64,000 bases of DNA from an uncultured Bacteroidales bacterium (GCA_900319865.1 ONQD01000005.1:186001-250000), one strand, 5' to 3'. Shown: positions 26,137-35,110, counted from the stretch's first letter. Numbers and translations: made by a program. Notes: generated by a model from the sequence alone, not told the origin.

Positions 26137-26145
26137 GCAAAAATA
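26137..26145 (-). promoter_or_regulatory. -7 promoter box for the GH92 gene
   Basis: Minus-strand TATTTTTGC, about 20 bases before the ATG at 26116. Confidence 0.65.
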
Positions 26146-26447
26146 CGAAAACTTCTCCAATTATGTTTATCATCATTTCGTTTTTCCTTCCCCTCCGTCC
26201 TGTTCCCGTTCCATTCCCGCCCCGTTTCCTGTCCCGCTTTTTTCCAACTTCGCATACGTTTCAGGGTCTATTCATCACATTCTCAACTATTCATAACACT
26301 TGAGATTAAGAGAAACTTAATAAGAGGTGAATAGGAGGTGAATAGGAAAGGGAGCTGGAAGAATGTGTGTTTTCCTGAAATCGCTTGACAGATTTTTGCT
26401 GGTTAAACTGATTAGCTTGTCAAGATAGGTTGAAGGAACAGTGTACC
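26146..26447. other. Intergenic region without a recognisable gene
   Basis: A pyrimidine-rich stretch at 26170-26240 and a short inverted repeat CTTGACA/TGTCAAG near 26385-26423 are the only structure seen between the GH92 promoter and the end of the histidine kinase gene. The inverted repeat might end kinase transcription but lacks a T tract. Confidence 0.4.
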
Positions 26448-27341
26448 CTATCGGAAGGTGAGCACGAATTCGGTGCTGTCGTGGTCGGAATGGTGGAGGT
26501 CGATGGTGCCGTTGTGGGCCTGCATTATTTGCCGTGAGAGGCTGAGGCCTATGCCGCTGCCTTGGCTCTTGGTGGTGTAGAAAGGGATGAAGATTTGTTC
26601 CTGGCTTTCGAGGGGAATGGCTGTGCCGTTGTTGCGCACGTGTATCAGTGTCTGGCTTTCGTTGTCGATATAGGCGATGATCTCAATCTTTGAGGCCTTG
26701 GCCTCCAAGGCGTTGCGCACCAAGTTGATGAGTATGCGGCTCATCTGCCCTTCGTCGGCATAGATGAGTGTGTCGGGAGTTTGTTCGCTGAAGGTGCATT
26801 GGGTGCCGGCCTCGTCCACCATTTTGCGCGTCAGTTCCATCACCTTGCCTATCAGGTCGCGCACCAGCAGGGGTTTCTTGATGGGGCGGGCCACGCCGGT
26901 CAGCTCGCGGTAGTTCTGCACGAAGTCAATCAGTTCGCGGCTGCTGGCCCCTATGGTCTCGAGTCCCGAGGCTATATCCTCGCGGTGGTCGTGGGAGGTG
27001 TCGTGAATGTAGCGCGAGAGGGTGTCGCTGAGCGAGGCGATGGGGCTCACGGTGTTCATTATCTCGTGGGTGAGCACGCGGATGAGCTTGCTCCACGACT
27101 CGGTCTCGTTCTGCTGGTGGCGGCGGTTCACAATCCATTTGATTCGGTTGAGGGTGCGGTTGAAACGGTTGCCCTCGTCGAAACGGAAGTTATACTCCCC
27201 GTCCTCGAAGGCATCCAGCATATACTCCACCTTGCGGCGGTCGCGCTCGCGCACTATGATGGCGGTGACTATGGCCACCACCGCTGCCGTTATTATGATT
27301 GCCGGGATTAACATGATTTGCATTGTATAGTGAGTGGGCAT
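26448..27341 (-). CDS. Sensor histidine kinase, membrane-bound, NtrB-like
   Basis: A 297-residue protein. One N-terminal membrane segment (MLIPAIIITAAVVAIVTAII) is followed by a short linker, a dimerisation helix with VLTHEIMNTVSPIASL (phospho-accepting histidine), then the ATPase domain: N box INLVRNALEA, G1 VRNNGTAIP, and GSGIGLSLSRQIM. No periplasmic sensor domain exists, so it probably senses within the membrane or through a partner. It starts 4 bases after the response regulator stop and is co-transcribed with it. A start at 27323 (MQIMLIP) is a possible alternative. With the regulator it most likely controls the efflux operon at 29-35 kb. Confidence 0.9.
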   Translation of the reverse strand: MPTHYTMQIMLIPAIIITAAVVAIVTAIIVRERDRRKVEYMLDAFEDGEYNFRFDEGNRFNRTLNRIKWIVNRRHQQNETESWSKLIRVLTHEIMNTVSPIASLSDTLSRYIHDTSHDHREDIASGLETIGASSRELIDFVQNYRELTGVARPIKKPLLVRDLIGKVMELTRKMVDEAGTQCTFSEQTPDTLIYADEGQMSRILINLVRNALEAKASKIEIIAYIDNESQTLIHVRNNGTAIPLESQEQIFIPFYTTKSQGSGIGLSLSRQIMQAHNGTIDLHHSDHDSTEFVLTFR

Positions 27342-27345
27342 CCAC

Positions 27346-28695
27346 TCAAATTCCGTATTTCTTTAATCTTGCATAGAGGGTGGGGCGGCTTATGCCCAGT
27401 TCTTTGGCCACGAGGGTGAGGTTGCCGCCGTGACGGGCGAGGGCGTCGCGGATGGTATGCTCCTCGGCGGCTTCCAGCGGGGAGGCTGGTGTGTTGCTTT
27501 GGGTGGCGGGCAGCTCGATGTCGTGTGGCTGCAAGAGGGGGCTGTCGCTCATGATGACGGCGCGCTCTATGACGTTCTGCAATTCGCGCACGTTGCCGCT
27601 CCAGCGGTGGCTTTGCAGGCGGGCGAGGGTATCGGGAGCGAGGCCTGTGGCGTGGCGGTGGTAGCGGGTGGCGAAAGTGCTGACAAACTGTTGGGCCAGG
27701 GGTCCGATGTCGTCCGTGCGCTCGCGCAGCGGGGGAAGGTGCAGGTGGAACACATTGATGCGGAAGTAGAGGTCCTGGCGGAAGGTGCCTTGGCGCACCA
27801 TAGCTTCGAGGTCGCGGTTGGTGGCGCAGATGAGGCGTATGTCCACCGGCACGGCTTTCTCGCTACCCACGCGCACCACTTTGCGTTCCTGCAGCACACG
27901 CAGCAGTTTGGCCTGGAGGTGAAGCGGCAGGTTGCCTATCTCGTCGAGGAATAGAGTGCCCCCGTCGGCAAGTTCGAATTTGCCCCGGTGGTCGCTGTGG
28001 GCGTCGGTGAAGGCTCCTTTCACATGGCCAAAAAGCTCGCTTTCGAAGAGGGTTTCAGTGATGGCGCCGGCATCGACGCACACCAGCGGATGGGCGCTTC
28101 GCAGGCTGAGGGTGTGGATTTCGTGTGCCAGCACGTCTTTGCCGGTGCCGTTCTCGCCGGTGATGAGCACCGTGGCGTCGGTCGGAGCCACCTTTTCTAC
28201 GATACGCCGCATCTGGGACATTTGCTGGCTGTTGCCCCAAAAGAATCCAACATGTTCCTCTGCCGGTGTGGCTTTTCTCTGTGTGCTTTTCACGGCGTGG
28301 GCAGTAGTTTCGCGATGTTTTGCCGATGCGGCCTCGAGGATGGTCACCAGCTTGTCATTGTCCCAGGGCTTCACAACGAAGTCGAAGGCGCCGCGTTTCA
28401 TGCCTTCCACCGCGAGGTTGATGTCGGCATAGGCGGTGAAAAGCACCACCTCGGTGCCCGGCCAGCGGCGCAGTATCTCGTCGGTCCAAAAAAGACCCTC
28501 GTTGCCGCTGCTGATGTCGGCGTGGAAGTTCATATCCAGCAGCACCGCGTCGGGATGCAGCCTGTCCATGGTGGCGGGCAGCGTGACGGGCGATGGCTGC
28601 AGCTCCACCTCGGCAAAGCGGGGAGTCAGCAGCAGCTGCAAAGCCTTGCGCACACCTATGTTGTCGTCAACTACTAATATCTTGCCTTGTTTCAT
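27346..28695 (-). CDS. NtrC-family sigma-54-dependent response regulator
   Basis: A 449-residue protein with three domains: receiver (VVDDN at 8-12, phospho-acceptor D54 in VLLDMNF), sigma-54 AAA+ (Walker A GENGTGKD, the sigma-54-contacting loop GAFTDA, LADGGTLFLDEIGNLP) and a Fis-type HTH (GGNLTLVAKELGISRPTLYARL). The contact loop reads GAFTDA where most activators have GAFTGA. The ATG at 28695 is used because the receiver begins there; a longer reading runs into the promoter box at 28734-28742. It should phosphorylate through the adjacent kinase and activate sigma-54 promoters; one such promoter lies in front of the efflux operon 6 kb upstream. Confidence 0.93.
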   Translation of the reverse strand: MKQGKILVVDDNIGVRKALQLLLTPRFAEVELQPSPVTLPATMDRLHPDAVLLDMNFHADISSGNEGLFWTDEILRRWPGTEVVLFTAYADINLAVEGMKRGAFDFVVKPWDNDKLVTILEAASAKHRETTAHAVKSTQRKATPAEEHVGFFWGNSQQMSQMRRIVEKVAPTDATVLITGENGTGKDVLAHEIHTLSLRSAHPLVCVDAGAITETLFESELFGHVKGAFTDAHSDHRGKFELADGGTLFLDEIGNLPLHLQAKLLRVLQERKVVRVGSEKAVPVDIRLICATNRDLEAMVRQGTFRQDLYFRINVFHLHLPPLRERTDDIGPLAQQFVSTFATRYHRHATGLAPDTLARLQSHRWSGNVRELQNVIERAVIMSDSPLLQPHDIELPATQSNTPASPLEAAEEHTIRDALARHGGNLTLVAKELGISRPTLYARLKKYGI

Positions 28696-28733
28696 GATAG
28701 TTCTTTTCAGATTTATTGGATTACTTTTCGAGT

Positions 28734-28742
28734 GCAAATATA
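28734..28742 (-). promoter_or_regulatory. -7 promoter box of the two-component genes
   Basis: Minus-strand TATATTTGC; expected start near 28728, leader of about 30 bases. Confidence 0.65.
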
Positions 28743-28797
28743 CAAAAAAAATCAAATACTAGTTAAAAAAGGTGGGTTATATAGATTTTGTATATAT

Positions 28798-28898
28798 GTC
28801 GCGTCCCTTTGGGACGCAGTTCTCAGATGCCTGAATGTCACGGCACTGCGCCTTCGACTTGTACCGTGTTATGAATAGTCTCACCTCTCCGAGGTGAT
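28798..28898 (+). repeat. Composite hairpin-core-hairpin repeat, copy 1
   Basis: It reads GCGTCCCtttGGGACGC (hairpin, 28801-28817), a 36-base core at 28838-28873 beginning TCACGGCACTGCGCCTTCG, and a second hairpin TCACCTC-tcc-GAGGTGA. The core recurs with one mismatch, in opposite orientation, at 59047-59082, again between two GTCCC/GGGAC hairpins. Confidence 0.8.
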
Positions 28899-28970
28899 TA
28901 ATAGAAGTCCCCAAAATACATTGTTATATCATAACCGCCACACAGGGTCTTATTTTTCATTTGTATTGGA

Positions 28971-29002
28971 AAAGCCAGGGGCGGGTGAGCCCGCCCCGGC
29001 TG
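28971..29002 (-). terminator. Probable terminator of the efflux operon
   Basis: A very stable hairpin GGGGCGGG-tgag-CCCGCCCC (28978-28997) with extra outer pairs; on the minus strand it is followed by CTTTTCC. It lies between the ABC ATPase gene and the regulator. Confidence 0.55.
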
Positions 29003-29025
29003 GGGAATTATTCATCAAAATTAAA

Positions 29026-29084
29026 TCATTCGTTCCGGAGCAGTTGGGATGGGTTGGTCTTGGCTAGGCGGTGGCAGCAAAGGA
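29026..29084 (-). pseudogene. C-terminal remnant of a second MacB/FtsX-type permease
   Basis: About 20 codons (LLCCHRLAKTNPSQLLRNE, then stop) match the usual end of FtsX-type permeases (A-x-x-AKTNPVxxLRxE), compare the end of the intact permease here (RTVGANPASILNAEK). No other part of such a gene remains. Related Bacteroidota operons often carry two or more permease genes, so one may have been deleted. Very short, so tentative. Confidence 0.35.
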
Positions 29085-29110
29085 GCACCATGACGCAGGA
29101 GTCATGGTGC
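29085..29110. other. Perfect hairpin just after the ABC ATPase gene
   Basis: GCACCATGAC-gcagga-GTCATGGTGC, 10-base arms, 7 bases after the ATPase stop codon on the minus strand. No T tract, so either a processing/stability hairpin or a weak terminator. Confidence 0.55.
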
Positions 29111-29117
29111 ATTGTTC

Positions 29118-29798
29118 TTACAGTTCGTTTTTCAAGTCGTTGACTATTTGGCCGTCGAAGAGGTCGATGGTGCGTTGGGCTATGGCGGCATCTTTGGGGC
29201 TGTGGGTGACCATGACGATGGTGGTGCCTTCGGCGTTGAGTTCGCAGAGGAGGCTCATCACCTCGCGTCCGTTCTTGCTGTCGAGGTTGCCGGTGGGCTC
29301 GTCGGCGAGGATGAGCTTGGGATGGCACACACAGGCACGGGCGATGGCCACACGCTGCTGCTGGCCGCCGCTGAGCTGCTGCGGGAAGTGGTGGGCGCGG
29401 TGGCTGATGTTCATGCGCTTGAGCATGGCGGTGACACGCTCTTTGCGCTCGCGAGCCCCCATGTTGAGGTATTTGAGTGGCAGCTCGACATTCTCGAAGA
29501 CGTTGAGTTCGTCGATGAGGTTGAAGCTCTGGAAGATGAATCCGATATTGCCCTTGCGGAAACGGGTGCGGTCGCGCTCCTTGAGGTTGCCCACTTCGGT
29601 GTCGCCGAACCAGTAGTGGCCGGCGGTGGGGTTGTCGAGGAGCCCCAGGATGTTGAGCAGCGTGGACTTGCCGCAGCCCGATGGACCCATAATGGCGACG
29701 AACTCGCCGTCTTTGATTTCAAAACTTACCCCGTTAAGGGCGATGGTTTCAATTTCTTCGGTGCGGAAGATTTTCTGGAGGTTTTCTACTTTGAGCAT
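29118..29798 (-). CDS. ABC transporter ATPase, MacB/LolD type
   Basis: A 226-residue ATPase with Walker A GPSGCGKST near 38-46, the Q loop FQSFNL, signature LSGGQQQRVAIARA and Walker B LILADEPTGNLD; length and sequence are those of MacB/LolD/FtsE-like subunits that drive mechanotransmission rather than transport through the membrane. It pairs with the FtsX-type permease immediately upstream (26 bases). With the HlyD-like adaptor and TolC-like channel it should form a tripartite exporter. Confidence 0.93.
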   Translation of the reverse strand: MLKVENLQKIFRTEEIETIALNGVSFEIKDGEFVAIMGPSGCGKSTLLNILGLLDNPTAGHYWFGDTEVGNLKERDRTRFRKGNIGFIFQSFNLIDELNVFENVELPLKYLNMGARERKERVTAMLKRMNISHRAHHFPQQLSGGQQQRVAIARACVCHPKLILADEPTGNLDSKNGREVMSLLCELNAEGTTIVMVTHSPKDAAIAQRTIDLFDGQIVNDLKNEL

Positions 29799-29824
29799 AT
29801 TTTTAGATATTTAATTATACGATG

Positions 29825-32161
29825 TTATTTCTCGGCATTGAGGATGGAGGCGGGATTGGCACCCACGGTGCGGATGGCTTGGAAGGTGACCGACACGAGG
29901 GCGACAAGGAGTATGACGATGCCTGCGAGGGCGAAAATCCACCAATAGAGTGGTATGCGGTAGCTGAAGGTTTCGAGGTAGAAATGATTTACCACCCAGT
30001 AGGCAATGGGCGTGGCGATGACGAAGGCCACCAGCACCAGTTTCATGAAGGAACCGGTCAATTGTCGCTCCAGCAGTTGCCGCTCGGCTCCGAACACACG
30101 GCGTACAGCTACGGTGTGGCGTTCTTGCTGCATATAGTAGGTGCTCATGGCCACAAGGCCGAGGGCACTGACCAGCAGGATGAGGAGGGTGAAGAGGGCC
30201 ATGAGGCGACTGAGACGGGTCTGGGGGGCGAAGAATTCGGCTATCTCGTCGTCGAGGTAGATGGCGTCGAAGATGTCGTTGGGGAAGAGCTCGGCGACGA
30301 TGGCTTTGACTCTTTCGTAGGCCTGGCGGTCGTTGCCGGTGTTCTCTACGAGGATGGTCCAAGGAGAGCTTTGCGCGGTGAATTCGCCGTGGTTATAGAT
30401 GAGGGCCTCTTTGTTGTCGGAGAGGATGTCATAGAATTTGAAGTCTTTGTAGTATCCGCCGATGGGCATGGACTCTTGTTCAAATCGCAGGACTTCGGAG
30501 TCGAGGGTGAGGCCGAACTTTTTCATGGCGAATTCGTTCAGCCACCAGTGCCCCGGATTGTGGTTGTCGTGCAGGGGTTGGAAACCGAGCATGTTGAAGT
30601 AGTTGCTGTCGCCTTGGATAATCTGGAACGAGGCCACCTGCCCGTCGGCGGTGTTCATGGTGTTGTTGTTGGTGCCGCGGAAGGGGGTGCCTTGGCCGAA
30701 AGCCACGTTCTTGACGCAGGGCTCCTGCAGTAGACGGTCGCGCAGGGGTTGGAGGGCTTCGGCATTGCCGTAGTAGTTGTCGAAACGGAGGATGTGGTGG
30801 GTGTTGTAGCCGAGGGGGGCATTGACGATATGGTGCACCTGGAGGAGCATGGTGAAGGCAGTGACAAGCATAACGACGGCCACGATGTTTTGCAGGATGA
30901 TGAAGATTTTGCTGTAGACTTGCTTTGTTTTGGTGCGGAGGGTACCGCGAACCACCTCGATAGGCTGTGCCCGCTGAATGATGAGGGCGGGGACGATGCC
31001 GGCCACGAGGCCGGTGAGCAGCACGAAGGCCACGGCCAGCAAGATACGCGGCAGGGTGATGCTCTGGAAGATGGAAAACGGATAGTCGAGCATGCGGCTG
31101 GCGGCAGGCGAGAGGGCTTCGGCCAGCAGCACGGCCAGGAGCATAGCCACGGCACACATGAGGGTGCTTTCGGCTATCATCTGCAACGACACACGCCAGC
31201 GTCCGGCTCCCAACAGGCGGCGGGTGGCCATCTCTTTGGCACGGCGGCCGCAGAGGGCGGTGGTGAGGTTGACATAATTAAGCAGCGCGAAGGCCAGCAG
31301 CACCAGACACATGGCGGTAGCCAACGCCACAAAGCTGCGGCTGCCGGCATTGATGCCTATGGTGAAGGTGCTTTTGTAGTTGTCGAGGAAGTAGATGTCG
31401 AGAAGGGGGATGAGGTTGACTTCCTGGCGTTCACCGTTCTGGTATGTCCAGTTGATTTCTTTCATGAAGCTGAGCAGGTCGTCCTGCTTGGGGGCGAGGT
31501 CGGCTCCAGGTCGCAGCATGATGAAGGTGAGACTAAAGCCGGAGTTGCTCATTCTTTCGTCATTAGCCCGATTGTAGTGCGTGCAGTTTTCGCCGCGGAC
31601 GATGACATCGGGCTGCTTGAGGGTGCTGTTGCCGAAGTCGTCGAAGACGGCGGCAATGGTCAGCTCGGTGAAGTCGCTGGGTTTGCCATAACGGAGGGTT
31701 TTGCCTATAGGGCTCTCCTCGGCGAAATGGGCGTTGGCAAATTGGCGGCTGATGGCGCAACGGTGGTCGGAGGCTTTCCATTCGGCCACGCTGCCTTCGA
31801 CCAGGGGGAAGGAGAAGATGTCGAAAAAGTCGATGTCGGCGTAGGCCATATTGGTGTTTATGGCCTGCTCGCTCGTGCCGATATAGAAGGGAGACTTTTC
31901 GTCGTAAGCCCAACTGGTGGCAGCCTCGATTTCAGGGTAGCGGTTTTTGAGGTGTTTGTGGAGCCAGTAGCCCGAGACAAGGTTCTCGTCGTTGCCCACG
32001 AGGTAGATGCGGTCGGCGTTCTGCTGGAAGCGGTCGGTGGTGCGTTGTCGCTGCACGTAGACGGCCAGCAGCAACACGAAGGCCATGGAGAGGGTGAGGC
32101 CAATCAGGTTGATGGCGGCATAGAGCTTGTTGCGAGAGAGGAATTTGAAGTAACTGTTCAT
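29825..32161 (-). CDS. ABC transporter permease, duplicated FtsX/MacB domains
   Basis: A 778-residue protein: an N-terminal membrane helix (AAINLIGLTLSMAFVLLLAVYV), a MacB-type periplasmic domain (RTTDRFQQNADRIYLVGND), three helices around 280-410 (ATAMCLVLLAFALLNYVNLTT), then a second periplasmic domain and three more helices at the end (LMALFTLLILLVSALGLVAM). This is the Bacteroidota form in which two FtsX units are fused. It works with the ATPase downstream and the adaptor upstream (31 bases). The substrate could be a peptide, antibiotic or lipoprotein; it cannot be read. Confidence 0.92.
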   Translation of the reverse strand: MNSYFKFLSRNKLYAAINLIGLTLSMAFVLLLAVYVQRQRTTDRFQQNADRIYLVGNDENLVSGYWLHKHLKNRYPEIEAATSWAYDEKSPFYIGTSEQAINTNMAYADIDFFDIFSFPLVEGSVAEWKASDHRCAISRQFANAHFAEESPIGKTLRYGKPSDFTELTIAAVFDDFGNSTLKQPDVIVRGENCTHYNRANDERMSNSGFSLTFIMLRPGADLAPKQDDLLSFMKEINWTYQNGERQEVNLIPLLDIYFLDNYKSTFTIGINAGSRSFVALATAMCLVLLAFALLNYVNLTTALCGRRAKEMATRRLLGAGRWRVSLQMIAESTLMCAVAMLLAVLLAEALSPAASRMLDYPFSIFQSITLPRILLAVAFVLLTGLVAGIVPALIIQRAQPIEVVRGTLRTKTKQVYSKIFIILQNIVAVVMLVTAFTMLLQVHHIVNAPLGYNTHHILRFDNYYGNAEALQPLRDRLLQEPCVKNVAFGQGTPFRGTNNNTMNTADGQVASFQIIQGDSNYFNMLGFQPLHDNHNPGHWWLNEFAMKKFGLTLDSEVLRFEQESMPIGGYYKDFKFYDILSDNKEALIYNHGEFTAQSSPWTILVENTGNDRQAYERVKAIVAELFPNDIFDAIYLDDEIAEFFAPQTRLSRLMALFTLLILLVSALGLVAMSTYYMQQERHTVAVRRVFGAERQLLERQLTGSFMKLVLVAFVIATPIAYWVVNHFYLETFSYRIPLYWWIFALAGIVILLVALVSVTFQAIRTVGANPASILNAEK

Positions 32162-32192
32162 ATTGTTGATGTGTTATTCGTTTTCGTTTGGG

Positions 32193-33449
32193 TTAATCTA
32201 TAATCAGCACGTCGTTGTCGCCGTAGTGGTCGTAGTTGCCTGTAAGTACTTTCTCGCCGGGGCGGAGGCCTTCGAGGACTTCGTAGTACTGCGGGTTCTG
32301 GCGGCCAATGGCGATGGAGCGTTTCTCGGCGCGGTGGGGGTCGGTGAGGACGTATATCCACTTGCCGCCGGTGTGCTGGTAGAAGCTGCCGCGGGGGATG
32401 AGAACGGCCTCTTCGCTTTGGCCCAGCTGCAGGTTGAGGTAGTAGGTCTGTCCGGCGCGGATGTTGTCGGGCAGGGTGTCGCCGAAGAGGAAGTCGGCCT
32501 TGAACTTGCCGTCGCGCACATCGGGATAGACCTTGCGGAGCCGTGCGCTGTAGTGCTGCTCTTGACGGTCGAATGTGGCGTGGAGGCCGGCGGTGACGCG
32601 GTCAATGTAGTGTTCGTCTATCTGGGCTTGAATCTTGTAGCTGTCGAGATTGTTGATTTGGCCGATGGCTGCTCCGGGGATGATGTTCTGCCCCAGCACC
32701 ACGTCGAGAAGGCCTATCTGGCCGTCGATTGGGGCCTTGACACTGAGATTTTCCTTGCGGCGGCGTATCATGGCCATGTTGAGGCGCATATTGCTCAGGT
32801 TGTCGCGCAGCTGCTGCAGCTCCTCGCTGCGGTAGAGGCTGTCCTGCCGCTCGCGCTCGCTGACCACCTCCAGCTTGTCGCAGGCCAGCTGGTAGTCCTC
32901 CTGTGCCTTGAGGTATTCCTCATGGGCTATGAGACGTTCGTTCCACAGCTGCTGGCTGCTCTCGAATGCACGCTTGGCGCGGCGCACTTCCACCTGTAGG
33001 GACAGGCGTTCTTGGCGGACGGAGAGTTTTTGCTGCTGCATGCTGATAAGGGTGTTGCGGAGAATGTTCTCTTTCTCGGCCAGCTCGGCCTCGGCGTTGA
33101 GGATTTGCAGGTCGAGGTTTTCGTTACTCAATATCAGGATAACGTCGCCAGCCCTGACTTTAGTGCCTTCCTCGGCCACAATCTGCTGCACGATGCCCCC
33201 TTCGGTGGGGCTAATCTGAATGGAGGTCATGGGCATGACGGTACCATTGACACGGATATAGTCGTCGAAGTCGGCGCGGAGGACTTGGCTGACAGAGAGG
33301 GTATCGCCGCTGATGCGTTGGGTGCTGCTGTGGGGTCGCACGATGAGGTAGAGGACGAAGAGCACCACAATGGCGGCAGCCCAGAGAGGGAGGGCTTTGC
33401 GGGTGAAGGCGCGGCGGAGGCCTTTGGGGGGTTGTATGGGATGGTCCAT
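32193..33449 (-). CDS. HlyD-family periplasmic adaptor of the efflux system
   Basis: A 418-residue protein. A membrane helix near 22-38 (PLWAAAIVVLFVLYLIV) is followed by the first lipoyl half (VNGTVMPMTSIQISPTEGGIVQ), a long coiled-coil hairpin (roughly 115-230), the second lipoyl half (VKAPIDGQIGLLDVVLGQNI) and a beta-barrel (GQTYYLNLQLGQSEEAVLIPRGSFY). This layout links a MacB-type pump to a TolC-type channel. It starts 38 bases after the TolC-like stop and is in the same operon. Confidence 0.92.
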   Translation of the reverse strand: MDHPIQPPKGLRRAFTRKALPLWAAAIVVLFVLYLIVRPHSSTQRISGDTLSVSQVLRADFDDYIRVNGTVMPMTSIQISPTEGGIVQQIVAEEGTKVRAGDVILILSNENLDLQILNAEAELAEKENILRNTLISMQQQKLSVRQERLSLQVEVRRAKRAFESSQQLWNERLIAHEEYLKAQEDYQLACDKLEVVSERERQDSLYRSEELQQLRDNLSNMRLNMAMIRRRKENLSVKAPIDGQIGLLDVVLGQNIIPGAAIGQINNLDSYKIQAQIDEHYIDRVTAGLHATFDRQEQHYSARLRKVYPDVRDGKFKADFLFGDTLPDNIRAGQTYYLNLQLGQSEEAVLIPRGSFYQHTGGKWIYVLTDPHRAEKRSIAIGRQNPQYYEVLEGLRPGEKVLTGNYDHYGDNDVLIID

Positions 33450-33487
33450 TTTTTTAGATTTTATAAATACGAAAGAGGTGATAGATT

Positions 33488-34798
33488 TTATAGAATACCG
33501 GTTTGGCGGTAGCGGAGCAGGTGGCGTTTGAGGCGCAGCTGTAGTTGGGCGTTGAGGCTTTCGGCTTGGGCTTTGAGGAAGGTTTGGGAGGCAGTCTGGT
33601 ATTCGATTGCGCTGATAAGCCCCAACTCGAACTGTCGGCGGCTGAGGGCAAAAGCTTGCTGCCCCACCTCGGCCATGCGTTGTGCCTTGAGTGCGGAGGC
33701 CTCAGCGGCTTCGACATCGAGGGTGGCCCGGCGGAGGGCATTGGTGTCTTCGCGCAGGGCTTGTTCCAGCCGCACTTGGGCACGGTGGCGTTGGTTCTGG
33801 CTTTTGCGTAGGGCGAGGGAGCGGGTGCCTCGGCTGTAGAGAGGGATGTTTAAGGTGAGCTGGATGTACTGGCCGCCGTTGGCGCGCCATTGTTGGGCAA
33901 AGGGGAGAGGGGTGTAGTCAGGGAGGTTGGGATAGGTGTAGTAGGTGGTGGACCATCCGGCTCCCAGCGAGAGTGTGGGCGACCATGCGGCGCGGGCCTG
34001 ACGGACTCCGATTTCGGCCTCCCGCAGTTCGGCCCGGGCAATCTGAACGGCAGGGAGCTCGATAGGGGAGGAGGGTGTGGCGAGGGGTTCCAACTCGTCG
34101 GGCTCGTCGGCGATGATGAGGCGACGGTCGGAGGGCCAGCAGAGGGCTTCCTGTAGTTGTAGCAGGGCTTGGTCGCGCCGTCCTTCGGCATCGGCCAGCT
34201 GGTATTGACGCTCGGCCAGCTCCGACTCCATCCGCACCACATCGGCATAGCCTTTGCGCCCCAGCTCCTCCTCACGGTGGACTTTGGTGAGCGCGCTGTC
34301 GGCTGTGGTGCAGGAGTGGCGCAGCACCTCGGCCAGCTGGCGGTAGTATAGCAGTTGGTAGTAGGCCTCCATAACGGCGATACGCACTTGGTCGGCACAT
34401 TGCTGCTCGTGGCTGAGACCCTTCTGCCTCTGTAGGTAGGCGAGTCGTATCTTGCCCAGGGCTTGGAAGCCTTCGAAGAGGGTGATGCTACCCGAAAGAG
34501 AGTAGCCGTTGTGGAAGGTGGTGAAGTCGGTGTAGGTGTTGGTTTCGGGGTCGAGGTTGCGACCATACTGGTTGTAGGCATAGCTTTGAGCCCCGACACT
34601 GGGAGTAAAGGCGGCGAGGAACAATTGGCGATAGGCAGCCAGCTCGTCGCTGCGGTCGGCGGCGCTGAGACGCATCTGTGCTGAGTGGGCGACGGCATAG
34701 TCCATACATTGCCGCAGATTCATGGGCTGGGCCATTAGGCTGCGGCCCCAGAGGGCGGCGCATAGCAGGAGGATGAGTTTCGATAGGCGGTGGGTCAT
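33488..34798 (-). CDS. TolC-family outer-membrane channel
   Basis: A 436-residue protein with a signal peptide (MTHRLSKLILLLCAALWGRS...MAQ) and the two repeated helical halves of outer-membrane efflux proteins (LRQCMDYAVAHSAQM at the start; EIGVRQARAAWSPTLSLGAG; AEVGQQAFALSRRQFELGLIS near the end). First gene of the four-gene efflux operon, behind a sigma-54-like promoter. It provides the exit duct for whatever the MacB-type pump handles. Confidence 0.93.
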   Translation of the reverse strand: MTHRLSKLILLLCAALWGRSLMAQPMNLRQCMDYAVAHSAQMRLSAADRSDELAAYRQLFLAAFTPSVGAQSYAYNQYGRNLDPETNTYTDFTTFHNGYSLSGSITLFEGFQALGKIRLAYLQRQKGLSHEQQCADQVRIAVMEAYYQLLYYRQLAEVLRHSCTTADSALTKVHREEELGRKGYADVVRMESELAERQYQLADAEGRRDQALLQLQEALCWPSDRRLIIADEPDELEPLATPSSPIELPAVQIARAELREAEIGVRQARAAWSPTLSLGAGWSTTYYTYPNLPDYTPLPFAQQWRANGGQYIQLTLNIPLYSRGTRSLALRKSQNQRHRAQVRLEQALREDTNALRRATLDVEAAEASALKAQRMAEVGQQAFALSRRQFELGLISAIEYQTASQTFLKAQAESLNAQLQLRLKRHLLRYRQTGIL

Positions 34799-34830
34799 AT
34801 CTTTACAATTTTATTTCCATAAGAATTCCA

Positions 34831-34847
34831 TCCAAGAACTGTGCCAG
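34831..34847 (-). promoter_or_regulatory. Sigma-54-type promoter of the efflux operon
   Basis: The minus strand reads CTGGCACAGTTCTTGGA against the consensus YTGGCACGRNNNTTGCW, with exact -24/-12 spacing and two mismatches. The predicted start is about 20 bases before the tolC-like ATG at 34798. The operon is followed by an NtrC-family regulator, which fits. No TAnnTTTG box is evident at this place. Confidence 0.65.
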
Positions 34848-34901
34848 AAAAGCTAAACTGTTGACCGGTAGTGAATAGCCGTTTTTTCACCCGAAGGAAT
34901 A

Positions 34902-34930
34902 TGTAAAGAATGTTTACAGACAGTGTAAAG
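34902..34930. promoter_or_regulatory. Candidate enhancer (upstream activator) site for the NtrC-family regulator
   Basis: TGTAAA-gaatg-TTTACA is an inverted repeat (34902-34918); the half site TGTAAA recurs at 34924, 22 bases from the first, two helical turns away. It lies about 60-90 bases upstream of the -24 element, a normal distance for activators of this class. Confidence 0.45.
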
Positions 34931-35098
34931 TATACTGAGATACTACCTGATACAAATAACCGAATTTACAAAATCCTCCTATCTTCCCGTTGAAAAAACA
35001 GGAATCCCCACGTTATTATACATAACGGTAAAATGATGATAATACGTGCCTTAATATTTTTATTTCATGTGCCTGTGTTTAAATCCAAAGTATTTATG

Positions 35099-35107
35099 TA
35101 TATTTGC
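35099..35107 (+). promoter_or_regulatory. -7 promoter box for the GH106-like gene
   Basis: TATATTTGC ends 3 bases before the ATG at 35111, predicting a leaderless mRNA. Confidence 0.6.
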
Positions 35108-35110
35108 ATC

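Noticed and set aside
30749-32203. 484-codon plus-strand reading frame
   Set aside because: Antisense to the well-supported ABC permease; composition is only that of the complement (runs of G, E, V and H).
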